DNA of 6,015 nt from the NCBI GenBank assembly GCA_902496595.1, contig CABVBV010000128.1, forward strand, positions 1 to 6,015, given 5' to 3'. The translations under genes were made by a program, and so were the position numbers. Source of the DNA: an uncultured Eubacteriales bacterium. GTDB lineage: Bacteria > Bacillota > Clostridia > Oscillospirales > Oscillospiraceae. The notes under the pieces were generated by a model. It saw only the letters and a list, made by a program, of their open reading frames with translations, was not told the origin of the DNA and ran no database searches. Of the stretch, positions 1-5,688 are shown in pieces. Positions within the stretch are counted from its first letter, which is position 1. Each line of letters begins with the position of its first letter.

Positions 1-142
1 CGCCTGGGCCGAGGGCGTCACGGCGGTCTTCACCACCAACCGCCTGCCGCAGGACTTCGCCCTGCTCAGGCCGCACAGCGAGGAAAACCTCGTTTTCACC
101 TTTAGAAATATACTGCGAACGCTCAAAGCCGCAGGCAAATAA
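1..142 (+). CDS. 3' end of an unidentified gene, possibly a phosphodiesterase
   Basis: An open frame (codons from base 2) runs in from the left edge and stops at TAA 140-142, giving a 46-residue C-terminal tail. It begins AWAEGVTAVFTTNRLPQDF and ends TLKAAGK. The 'GV-hydrophobic-T-NR-P-DF' pattern resembles the last strand of glycerophosphodiester phosphodiesterase TIM barrels, but the fragment is too short for a firm assignment and the catalytic residues would lie outside the window. A strong intrinsic terminator starts 6 bases after the stop, which supports this being the true gene end and the last gene of its transcript. The coding call is good. The function is a guess. Confidence 0.7.
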   Translation, partial: AWAEGVTAVFTTNRLPQDFALLRPHSEENLVFTFRNILRTLKAAGK

Positions 143-147
143 ATATG

Positions 148-182
148 GCGAGCCGCCCTGTTCCCGGGGCGGCTCGCTTTTA
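148..182 (+). terminator. Intrinsic terminator of the upstream gene
   Basis: A perfect 11-bp stem, GCGAGCCGCCC (148-158) paired with GGGCGGCTCGC (167-177), encloses an 8-nt loop. It is followed directly by TTTTA (178-182). Being GC-rich, short-looped, close behind a stop codon and followed by a U run, it is a textbook Rho-independent terminator on the + strand. Confidence 0.93.
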
Positions 183-227
183 TCTCAAAGCACACAAACC
201 CACAGACACCAAGACAAATCGGCACAT

Positions 228-255
228 ATCCTTCTGTCAGCTCTGACGCTATACT
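228..255 (+). promoter_or_regulatory. Possible promoter and small inverted repeat ahead of the HAD-GH3 operon
   Basis: Between the terminator and the HAD gene, the best -10 match is TATACT (250-255). No good -35 lies 16-18 bp upstream (the candidates are TATCCT or ATCCTT). Just ahead of the -10 is an inverted repeat GTCAG-CT-CTGAC (236-247), which would sit in the spacer and could be an operator. The terminator upstream means the operon needs its own promoter in this ~115-bp gap, so a promoter must be close to here, but this exact assignment is tentative. Confidence 0.35.
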
Positions 256-284
256 TAAACTGCAAAACGGCAAATTCGCTTTTC

Positions 285-290
285 AGGAGG
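285..290 (+). promoter_or_regulatory. Ribosome binding site that fixes the TTG start of the HAD gene
   Basis: AGGAGG is a full match to the anti-Shine-Dalgarno sequence. It lies 8 bases upstream of TTG at 299-301, and no ATG or GTG in this frame lies nearby at correct spacing. This site is the main reason for choosing the TTG as initiation codon. Confidence 0.9.
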
Positions 291-298
291 TATCCGCC

Positions 299-1153
299 TT
301 GGCCTTTGAGATCGACAGCTTCGAGCCGAAGCACAAAAAGCTCATTTGCTTTGACTCCGACGGCACCGTCATAGACGCCATGAACGTCAAACACCGCTTA
401 TGCCACGGAACCAGCTTCATCCTGGAGTGGGGCCTTGAGGCGCACAAGGAGCGCGTGCAACAGCTATGGAACAGCATCAACCTCTATGAGCCTTCCCGTG
501 GCGTGAATCGCTTCATCGCCCTTGCCGAGATACTGCGCAGGCTCCAGGGCGAGCTGGTCTACACGCCTGTCGATGAGATGCTCAGCCTGGAATCCTTCCT
601 GGCCAGGGGCAAGCTCTCCAACGCGGCGCTCCGGGCCGAGATACAGGACAATCCCTCCAAGCTGCTGCAAAAAGCGCTCCGCTGGTCGCTGCAGGTCAAC
701 GAGCGCATAGCCATACTCACGCCCGCCGAGAAGCCGCCCTTTCCCGGTGCGAAGGAGGCCCTGGGCTATGCCCTGGGCAAGCTGGACATCGCCGTTGTCA
801 GCAGCTCCAATATGTCCGCCATCCTCGAGGAGTGGGCGGCTTACGGCCTCACCGAATTTGTCAGCGTCATCACCAGCCAGGAGGTGGGCACCAAGGGCGA
901 ATGCCTCATCCGTATGCTCGAAAAGGGCTACGCGCCGGAGGACGTGCTAATGGTCGGGGACGCATGGCCCGACGTGGACGCCAGCCGCGAAGCCGGGGTG
1001 TGGTACTACCCCATCCTCACCCGCCGAGAGGCGGAGAGCTGGGCAGAGCTGAAAGACCGCTACCTGGACGAGTTCCTTGCAGGCAGATACGCGGAGCATC
1101 AGGCAGAGCTCATGAGCAGATTTGAACACAACTTTTCTAAACAGGGAGAATAG
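299..1153 (+). CDS. HAD-superfamily hydrolase (phosphatase-like)
   Basis: This is a 284-residue cytosolic HAD phosphohydrolase. Motif I is FDSDGTVID, with nucleophile Asp19 and acid/base Asp21. Motif II is VVSSSN (Ser168-170). The motif III lysine is probably Lys199 in GTKGE. Motif IV is VGDAWPDVD (Asp221 and Asp225/Asp227, Mg2+ ligands). A helical cap of roughly 120 residues lies between motifs I and II, as in C1-capped phosphoglycolate/beta-phosphoglucomutase-type members. All catalytic residues are present and the length is normal, so this gene looks intact. The substrate cannot be read from sequence. A sugar phosphate or sugar-acid phosphate is plausible, because the gene forms an operon with a GH3 protein whose start lies 4 bases after its stop. 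Initiation is at TTG with a perfect AGGAGG. An internal ATG at codon 28 would delete motif I and is rejected. Confidence 0.93.
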   Translation: MAFEIDSFEPKHKKLICFDSDGTVIDAMNVKHRLCHGTSFILEWGLEAHKERVQQLWNSINLYEPSRGVNRFIALAEILRRLQGELVYTPVDEMLSLESFLARGKLSNAALRAEIQDNPSKLLQKALRWSLQVNERIAILTPAEKPPFPGAKEALGYALGKLDIAVVSSSNMSAILEEWAAYGLTEFVSVITSQEVGTKGECLIRMLEKGYAPEDVLMVGDAWPDVDASREAGVWYYPILTRREAESWAELKDRYLDEFLAGRYAEHQAELMSRFEHNFSKQGE

Positions 1154-1157
1154 TTCT

Positions 1158-2642
1158 ATGGTAGACCTGACTATAAAACCGTACGATCTCAATGAAAACC
1201 AGCTGCGCTGGGTCGAGGACACGCTCGCCTCCATGTCCGATGATGAGAAGATAAAGCAGCTCTTTGTAAACCTGACCGGGGCTGGAAGCAACGAAGAAAT
1301 GGTCAAGCATGAGTGCGAGACCATGCAGATGGGCGCCATCCGCTTCAACCCCAGGAAAAAGGAAGAGATGTGGGAGATGAACCGCCTCTTCCAGAAATAC
1401 AGCAAGATACCCGTCCTCTCCGCCGCCAACGTCGAGGCGGGCGGCAACGGCGCCACCAGCGACGGCACGAACGTCGGGCAGGAGATAAAGGTAGCCGCCA
1501 CAGGCGACAAAAGCTACGCCTATAAGATGGGCCGGATCTGCGGACGCGAGACCCGCGCTGTCGGCTCGAACTGGGCCTTTGCCCCCATTGTCGACCTCAC
1601 CTATAACTGGCACAACCCGGTGATCTCCACACGCGCTTTCGGTAAGGACGCCGACATGGTGCTGGAGTTCTCCCGCGAGTATTTCCGCGGCATCTCCGAG
1701 TGCGGCATCCTCTGCGCCATGAAGCACTTCCCCGGCGACGGCCAGGACGAGCGCGACCAGCACGTCGCCACCAGCGTCAACACCATGAGCTGCGATGAGT
1801 GGGACGCCACTTACGGCAAGGTCTACGCCGGGCTCATCGAGGACGGCATCCAGTCCGTCATGCCCGGACACATCATGATGCCCGCCTATCAGAAGCGCTT
1901 CGACCCCGGACTGAGCGAGGACGGCTATCTGCCCGCGACCATCTGCCGCGAGCTCGACATCGTGGGCTGCGCGGAGCACAGGCAGGTCTCCGACGAGGTC
2001 TCCGAAAAGAGCGTGACGCTGGTAAAGCAAGTGGGCGAGAACATCTTCCCCATCACGGACAAAAAGCGCGTGCTGCTGGTGCCAGTCGGGCCGAAGCCGA
2101 GCCCCATACTCGTCGTCGCCGGCATGGGTGCCGATGGCAGTGCGCTCATAAACAACCTCAAGACAGAGCTCGAGGCCTACGGGCACAGCGTTGAGATATA
2201 CGTTGATCCCGTTGAGAAGATAGTCGCGGAGCTCGCCAAGCTCAGCCCCGAGGAGAGGGAGAACGGCGGCTTTGAAAAGCTCAAGAAAAAGGGCGCATAC
2301 GGCATGAAGACCTCCATCGCCTCCCTGACCGACAACTACGACCTCGTCATCTGCGTCGCCAACGTCTCCGCCACCATGCGCACCACCCAGCGGCTCGAGT
2401 GGGCCATAAGCAAGGGCGGCTGGGACAACCCCTGGTATGTGAACGAGATACCCACCATTTTTGTCTCCTTCAACTGCCCTTTCCACCTCGCCGACGTGCC
2501 GCAGGTCAAGAATTTCGTGAACTGCTACGACTCCCAGCCCTCCTCCGTCAGGGCCTTCGTCCGCAAGCTCGAGGGCGAGAGCGAGTTCACCGGCGTCAGC
2601 ACCGTGGACGCCTTCTGCGGCCTCATGGACACCCGATTCTGA
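1158..2642 (+). CDS. GH3 / beta-N-acetylhexosaminidase-like protein with a missing nucleophile segment
   Basis: This 494-residue protein has a glycoside hydrolase family 3 N-terminal barrel. KHFPGDGQDERDQH (residues 189-202) matches the NagZ signature K-H-F-P-G-x-G-x4-D-x-H, with the Asp200/His202 acid-base dyad conserved. NWAFAPIVDL (138-147) and VMPGHIMMPAY (234-244) are further barrel strands. A C-terminal Rossmann-like domain follows (about 268-494). In related proteins, PATL...LL-R-LGF-G-VVTDA carries the catalytic Asp, with about 85-100 more residues before the IGCEEH segment. Here PATICREL (259-266) runs straight into DIVGCAEH, so the nucleophile is absent and hydrolase activity is doubtful. 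Full-length relatives are, from memory, about 570-600 residues. The ATG at 1158 is preferred because GGGAG (1144-1148) lies 9 bases upstream; an ATG at 1122 in this frame would overlap the HAD gene by 32 bases and has no such site. The gene is translationally close-coupled to the HAD gene. Confidence 0.9.
   Translation: MVDLTIKPYDLNENQLRWVEDTLASMSDDEKIKQLFVNLTGAGSNEEMVKHECETMQMGAIRFNPRKKEEMWEMNRLFQKYSKIPVLSAANVEAGGNGATSDGTNVGQEIKVAATGDKSYAYKMGRICGRETRAVGSNWAFAPIVDLTYNWHNPVISTRAFGKDADMVLEFSREYFRGISECGILCAMKHFPGDGQDERDQHVATSVNTMSCDEWDATYGKVYAGLIEDGIQSVMPGHIMMPAYQKRFDPGLSEDGYLPATICRELDIVGCAEHRQVSDEVSEKSVTLVKQVGENIFPITDKKRVLLVPVGPKPSPILVVAGMGADGSALINNLKTELEAYGHSVEIYVDPVEKIVAELAKLSPEERENGGFEKLKKKGAYGMKTSIASLTDNYDLVICVANVSATMRTTQRLEWAISKGGWDNPWYVNEIPTIFVSFNCPFHLADVPQVKNFVNCYDSQPSSVRAFVRKLEGESEFTGVSTVDAFCGLMDTRF
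1945..1965 (+). other. Apparent in-frame deletion junction in the GH3 gene
   Basis: Around codons 263-270 the GH3 reading frame passes from the ...YLPATICREL strand directly to DIVGCAEHRQ. In the family these two blocks are separated by the strand and loop carrying the catalytic aspartate and several helices. The frame is kept, so the loss (estimated 85-100 codons) is a multiple of three. The exact breakpoint cannot be placed without an intact relative. The family comparison is from memory. Confidence 0.7.
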
Positions 2643-2665
2643 TCTCTCCCTCCGTATATGCAAAG

Positions 2666-2698
2666 CGGCCCGCTCCGGATGCTCACCGGAGCGGGCCG
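2666..2698. terminator. Terminator hairpin between convergent GH3 and garR genes
   Basis: A perfect 13-bp stem, CGGCCCGCTCCGG (2666-2678) with CCGGAGCGGGCCG (2686-2698), has a 7-nt loop. It sits between two convergent stop codons (2642 and 2715). Read on the - strand it is followed by CTTTGC, a short U run; on the + strand by TGTCCTG, with no U run. It most likely terminates the - strand gene and blocks or ends read-through from the + strand as well. Confidence 0.8.
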
Positions 2699-2714
2699 TG
2701 TCCTGTGCCGCCTC

Positions 2715-3554
2715 TTACTCGCTCAGCTCGGAGCCGGTCAAGTGGCTGTAGTAGCGGATCATCGAGCTGTGGTCTTCCTGCGCCGCCGCTGTCATGGGCA
2801 CCGGGGCGCCTACCGTGTGGGCGCACTCGAGGGCGTTGTTCAGATCCTTTATGTGCAGGTCGATCTTGAAGCCGGGCTTGTCGTTGCCTGAGAGCATCAT
2901 CGGGGCCTTGGCGTCCATGACCGTCGAGCCGGCGAGTCCGCCCCTTATCGCCTGATAGACCAGGTTCGGATCCACCCCGGCCTTCTTGGCCAGCGTCAGC
3001 GCCTCGGCGAGGCCCTGGATGTTGCAGGCGACGATTATCTGGTTCGCCAACTTCGTCGTGTTCCCCGCGCCGACCCCGCCGCAGAGCACGGCGCTGGAAC
3101 CCATCGCCAGCAGCAAGTCCCTGAACCTGTCGAAGACCTCCTGCCTGCCGCCGACCATGAAGGACAGCGTGCCGTCAACAGCCTTCGGCTCGCCGCCGGA
3201 GACGGGCGCGTCCAGCATCTCGACGCCCCTGCGGGCCAGCTCCGCGGCCATCTCCTTCGAGGCCACGGGGTTTATGGAGCTCATGTCTATGAACACGGAG
3301 CCCGGCCTCATGTGCGCGCCCACGCCGTCCTCGCCCAGCACGACCTCTTTGACCTGCGGGCTGTTGGGCAGCATCGTGAGCACCACGTCGCAGGTCTCGC
3401 CTATCTGCGCGTTGCCCGCCGAGGACGCGCCCGCGGCCACGAGCTCCGCGCAGGCCCTGTTGGCGCTGCTGACGGTCAGGTCGTAACCCGCCTTGAGCAA
3501 GTTCTTTGCCATCGGTTTGCCCATGATGCCGAGCCCTATGAATCCAACTTTCAT
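2715..3554 (-). CDS. garR: 2-hydroxy-3-oxopropionate (tartronate semialdehyde) reductase, beta-hydroxyacid dehydrogenase family
   Basis: This 279-residue NAD(P)-dependent enzyme of the 6-phosphogluconate/3-hydroxyisobutyrate dehydrogenase superfamily would reduce tartronate semialdehyde to D-glycerate in glucarate, galactarate or glyoxylate metabolism. Visible motifs are the Rossmann glycine motif GFIGLGIMGKPMA (4-16), the substrate loop DAPVSGGEPKA (115-125), the catalytic helix GAGNTTKLANQ with Lys168 and Asn171, and GSTVMDAKAPMM plus KPGFKIDLHIKDL in the C-terminal dimerisation domain. The usual length is about 293-297. Near the end, PVPMTAAAQEDHSSMIRYY lacks the roughly 12-16 residues (an MEMMQALKADG-like helix) that normally lie between TAA and the EDHS block, which suggests a small in-frame deletion near 2778-2786. 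The start ATG (complement of 3552-3554) has AAGGAGG 8 bases upstream. The gene is divergent from the FAD gene. The GarR assignment over a generic beta-hydroxyacid dehydrogenase is likely, not certain. Confidence 0.88.
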   Translation of the reverse strand: MKVGFIGLGIMGKPMAKNLLKAGYDLTVSSANRACAELVAAGASSAGNAQIGETCDVVLTMLPNSPQVKEVVLGEDGVGAHMRPGSVFIDMSSINPVASKEMAAELARRGVEMLDAPVSGGEPKAVDGTLSFMVGGRQEVFDRFRDLLLAMGSSAVLCGGVGAGNTTKLANQIIVACNIQGLAEALTLAKKAGVDPNLVYQAIRGGLAGSTVMDAKAPMMLSGNDKPGFKIDLHIKDLNNALECAHTVGAPVPMTAAAQEDHSSMIRYYSHLTGSELSE

Positions 3555-3595
3555 GTTTACTACCTCCTTGTTTTTGAGCAGATCTCAGCACCCTG

Positions 3596-3622
3596 ATTCT
3601 ATCACCGGCCCGGGGCTTTCAA
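3596..3622 (-). promoter_or_regulatory. Probable promoter of garR
   Basis: Reading the - strand, TTGAAA (complement of 3617-3622) and TAGAAT (complement of 3596-3601) each match 5 of 6 consensus bases. They are separated by 15 bp, which is shorter than the ideal 17. The -10 ends about 40 bases ahead of the garR start codon. The short spacer suggests a weak or regulated promoter. Confidence 0.45.
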
Positions 3623-3653
3623 TAGCCGCTGATTGGTTTTTATGCTCGCAGTC

Positions 3654-3735
3654 TAGCTTTGTTTTGCATTTTAGCTAAGCGCCGCACCTGGAGACCAATG
3701 CGCGGCTGGGCCACTCCGCCGCCTGCGGCTATAAT
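3654..3735 (+). promoter_or_regulatory. Promoter and possible operators ahead of the FAD oxidoreductase gene
   Basis: A perfect -10 box TATAAT lies at 3730-3735, 28 bases before the ATG at 3764. The -35 region 17 bp upstream (TGGGCC, 3707-3712) is poor, which suits an activator-dependent promoter. Two small symmetric elements lie in the same gap: TAGCT...AGCTA (3654-3658 and 3673-3677, the latter inside the palindrome TTAGCTAA 3671-3678) and GCCGC-CT-GCGGC (3718-3729), immediately upstream of the -10. The nearby AraC-family gene is the obvious candidate to act here. Activator binding is inferred only. Confidence 0.5.
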
Positions 3736-3763
3736 GGAGCCAAAACCTGAAAGGAGTTTTCCC

Positions 3764-4513
3764 ATGCGTACCATCACCGAAGCCGCACGCACGCTGCCCG
3801 TGCTGGAATACGACGTGTTCGTGGCCGGGGCCGGCACAGCCGGCTGCATCGCCGCCATCGCCGCAGCGAGGGCAGTGGCCCGGGTGCTGCTCGTCGAAAA
3901 GCTGCCCGTGCCGGGCGGCACATACACCAACGGCGGCATAGGCACCTACAGCTATTTTGCCTCCTGCGGTTCCGGCGAGGCGCCGCGGCGCATAGTCGGC
4001 GGTCTGCCCTTCGAGCTTGCCGAACGGCTAGAGGCCGAGGGCGGGGCCATGGGCTTTTTGCCCACGCCCGGCGACAAGCACCGCATACCCTGCCGTTTCG
4101 TCGCTGACCACGAGGTGTACAAGGGTGTCATAAGCGAGATGCTGCTCGCCTCTGGCGTGGACGTGCTGCTCCAGACCCAGCTGGCCGGGCTCATCTGCGA
4201 GGACGGGCGCATCCGCTGCGCCGTCAGCGAAAACAAGGACGGCAGGCGCGCAGCGGCAGCGAAAGTATTCGTCGACGCCACGGGCGACGGGGACGCCGCC
4301 CGGCACGCGGGCTGTTCAGGCAGCTCACGGACTGTATATGCCGGCTCAGTTACTGGCAATACGCCTCTGCCGACGCGCCTCCTGAGACCGACTGCGAGGA
4401 CGCGGATGTGCTCGCCTCAGTCTTCAGGAGCACCGGGGCGCTGGACTTTGCCTTCTCCGAGGGCAGGAGCGTGCCATACATTTTCAGCAATTCCGCGGGG
4501 CTCATGTGGATAG
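3764..4513 (+). pseudogene. FAD-dependent oxidoreductase, N-terminal half only (truncated)
   Basis: The gene starts at ATG 3764 with AAAGGAG (3750-3756) upstream. Residues 17-46 form the dinucleotide-binding fold: YDVFVAGAGTAGC has the GxGxxG motif, and VLLVEK ends in the acidic residue that binds the ribose. LPVPGGTYTNGGIG (47-60) and FVDATGDGDAARHAGC (169-184) are typical of the FAD_oxidored (PF12831-like) family of flavoproteins, often found in sugar or sugar-acid catabolic loci. After Cys184 (codon 4313-4315) similarity stops. The frame continues with low-complexity, arginine/proline/serine-rich sequence to TAG 4511-4513, because the DNA from about 4312 onward encodes an AraC regulator in another frame. 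Related proteins are about 430-470 residues, so over half is missing, including the rest of the FAD and substrate domain. It is almost certainly non-functional. Its specific substrate is unknown. Confidence 0.82.
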
Positions 4514-4660
4514 CCTGCATGGAGCTCACGCCCGAAGGCGGCAAGGTCTTCCATGTCCTGGGCCCCTGCTTCGTGAACGTCGTCCCCACGTCCTACATAG
4601 AGCAACTCATCCGACAGTATGCGACCGCCGAGCCCTCCTGGAAGCTCCGGCTGACCGAGG

Positions 4661-4663
4661 CCC
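4661..4663 (+). other. Probable +1 frameshift site in the AraC gene
   Basis: The AraC-like protein is coherent in one frame up to ...KLRLTEA (ending 4662) and in the next frame from TKRLPTLSSS (from 4664). Skipping one C of the CCC run 4661-4663 joins them exactly as expected for the family. A TGA at 4652-4654 in the second frame prevents the downstream frame from extending further upstream. The shift may be a real mutation or a homopolymer sequencing error. Confidence 0.75.
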
Positions 4664-4714
4664 ACCAAGCGCCTGCCGACCCTCAGCTCCTCGATACTGT
4701 GCCAGTGGTCGGCC

Positions 4715-5485
4715 ATGCTCTGCTGCTGTGTCACCGGGCAGGAGACGCACACGAGCGAGATACGCTTCCACCCGAGGCCCGACGTGGACCACAGCGGCGG
4801 CGGAGTGAGGAATTCCCGGCTGTACGTCTATCAGGCGGAGCGTATGCTGCTGCACATGGTGCGCGAGGGCGACCTGAACAGCGAATTCGCCAGCGCCAAC
4901 GCCTCGAGCGTGGCCCGTATACAGACCTATGTCAAGGATCCGCTTGTAAACGTCAAGATAGGCTGCATCATCCTCGTCACGCTCTGCACCCGCGCCGCCA
5001 TCGAGGGCGGGCTCTCGCCAGACGAGAGCTACTCCCTGGGCGACAACTACATCCGCGGCATCTGCGAGGCTAAGTCGCCCTCCGAGTGCGCCCTTATCAA
5101 GGCCCAGATGTACAAGGACTACATCGCCAAGGTCCACGCCTGCCGCTCGAACCCCGACTTCTCCAAGGTCATCCAGAGCTGCTGCGATTACATCGAGCTC
5201 AACGCCGAGGAGGATCTGAACATCGACATTATCGCGGACCGCATGGGCTACACCAAGTATTATCTCTCACGGAGGTTCAAGAAAGAGACCGGCTACTCCA
5301 TAAACGACTACATCAAATTCGTGAAGGTCGAGCGTGCGAAGCTGCTGCTCGCCAACACGAGGGAGAGCATAATGGACATCACAGAAAAGCTCAACTTCTG
5401 CTCGCGCAGCTATTTCACCGACACCTTCAAGAGCATCACCGGGAAGTCCCCGGCGCAGTACAGAAGCGAGCATCAAAGCCTGTAA
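4715..5485 (+). CDS. Open C-terminal part of the AraC regulator (helix-turn-helix domain)
   Basis: This is the part of the regulator that remains as an uninterrupted ORF from an ATG: 256 residues ending at TAA 5483-5485. Residues about 80-145 are the end of the subfamily-specific region (LCTRAAIEGGLSPDESYSLGD, HACRSNPDFSK). Residues about 153-254 are the AraC/XylS double HTH: DLNIDIIADRMGYTKYYLSR is the first HTH with its recognition helix, ITEKLNFCSRSYFTDTFK the second, and ITGKSPAQYR the conserved closing signature. All DNA-binding features look intact. However, no Shine-Dalgarno site precedes ATG 4715, and this methionine lies inside a conserved block (QWSAMLCCCVTGQE), so it is not a natural start. 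If translated at all, it would be a DNA-binding domain without its sensor. Confidence 0.7.
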   Translation: MLCCCVTGQETHTSEIRFHPRPDVDHSGGGVRNSRLYVYQAERMLLHMVREGDLNSEFASANASSVARIQTYVKDPLVNVKIGCIILVTLCTRAAIEGGLSPDESYSLGDNYIRGICEAKSPSECALIKAQMYKDYIAKVHACRSNPDFSKVIQSCCDYIELNAEEDLNIDIIADRMGYTKYYLSRRFKKETGYSINDYIKFVKVERAKLLLANTRESIMDITEKLNFCSRSYFTDTFKSITGKSPAQYRSEHQSL

Positions 5486-5530
5486 GGCAGCACAGCAGGA
5501 AGGCCTTGCCTTCTTCGACAAAAGGGATCG
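5486..5530. other. Non-coding tail after AraC with a small hairpin
   Basis: This is the first part of the 377-bp gap between AraC and the ABC gene. It contains GAAGGC-CTT-GCCTTC (5499-5513), a 6-bp stem with a 3-nt loop but no following U run, so it is not a standard terminator. I see no reading frame with a ribosome binding site here. Confidence 0.4.
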
Positions 5531-5663
5531 CACTCCGCTCCGCGCCTCGGTTTTCCGCCATAGGCGGACAATTCGACACTCCGCTCCGCGAGAAGTATTT
5601 TCGGCGACGTACACGCCGCCGCCGAAAATGATTGAATTTTATTTCGCGGCTGCGGCCGCGAAA
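5531..5663. repeat. Putative intergenic palindromic repeat element
   Basis: A compact block holds two copies of the 14-mer CACTCCGCTCCGCG (5531-5544 and 5577-5590) and three hairpins: TCCGCC-ATA-GGCGGA (5554-5568), a 10-bp stem ATTTTCGGCG/CGCCGAAAAT (5597-5606 and 5620-5629, 13-nt loop), and a 9-bp stem TTTCGCGGC/GCCGCGAAA (5642-5650 and 5655-5663, TGCG loop). None is followed by a proper U run. No plausible protein is encoded: the open frames here lack ribosome binding sites and are compositionally odd. The density of symmetry suggests a REP- or MITE-like interspersed element or a structured RNA tail. The outer boundaries are uncertain. Confidence 0.5.
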
Positions 5664-5688
5664 CTCTGCGAGGCTTGGAGGCAGACTG

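Larger units (their letters stand above)
4312..5485 (+). pseudogene. AraC-family transcriptional regulator, start lost and frameshifted
   Basis: Joining two frames restores one nearly full-length regulator of about 390 residues. Frame one (4312 to about 4663) reads LFRQLTDCICRLSYWQY, ALDFAFSEGRSVPYIFSNS, GLMWIACMELTPEGG, VLGPCFVNVVP and EPSWKLRLTEA. Frame two (about 4664 to 5485) continues KRLPTLSSSILCQWSAML, TGQETHTSEIRF, SRLYVYQAERMLL and the C-terminal DNA-binding domain. This order matches a known Clostridia AraC subfamily with a distinct N-terminal sensor region. No ATG, GTG or TTG, and no Shine-Dalgarno site, precedes LFRQLTDC in frame; the 5' end abuts the truncated FAD gene. So the start codon was lost in the same event that cut the FAD gene, and a separate one-base frameshift lies near 4661-4663. 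In intact relatives it would probably control the neighbouring catabolic genes. Confidence 0.8.

Noticed and set aside
1122..1157. Upstream ATG at 1122 as start of the GH3 protein
   Set aside because: It would overlap the HAD gene by 32 bases and has no Shine-Dalgarno site; the ATG at 1158 has GGGAG at 9 bases and normal operon spacing.
1137..2663. Long open frame of 508 codons on the - strand opposite the GH3 gene
   Set aside because: It is rich in Gly, Ala, Val, Asp and Leu with no family motif. It mirrors the codon pattern of the GH3 gene, has no ribosome binding site, and the + strand protein has clear GH3 motifs.
2986..3486. 166-codon + strand frame opposite garR
   Set aside because: It is a shadow of the garR codons: Ser/Pro/Ala/Thr-rich, with no ribosome binding site or motif.
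3659..3763. Upstream extension of the FAD oxidoreductase to an ATG at 3659
   Set aside because: The extension covers the TATAAT promoter box and encodes no family sequence; ATG 3764 has AAAGGAG correctly placed, and the FAD fold begins soon after.
4315..4663. Programmed frameshift producing an FAD-AraC fusion protein
   Set aside because: There is no slippery heptamer or stimulatory structure at the joint, both partners are normally separate proteins, and a second shift would be needed at 4661-4663; deletion and mutation are simpler.
4607..5137. 176-codon - strand frame opposite the AraC gene
   Set aside because: It is a composition-driven shadow; the + strand shows recognisable AraC family sequence over the same bases.
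5531..5590. CRISPR array suggested by the repeated 14-mer
   Set aside because: There are only two copies, the unit is too short, there are no further spacers and no cas genes in the window.
5086..5631. 181-codon + strand frame overlapping the AraC 3' end
   Set aside because: It is Arg/Gln/His-rich alternate-frame sequence over the conserved HTH domain, with no start signal; the AraC frame explains the region.
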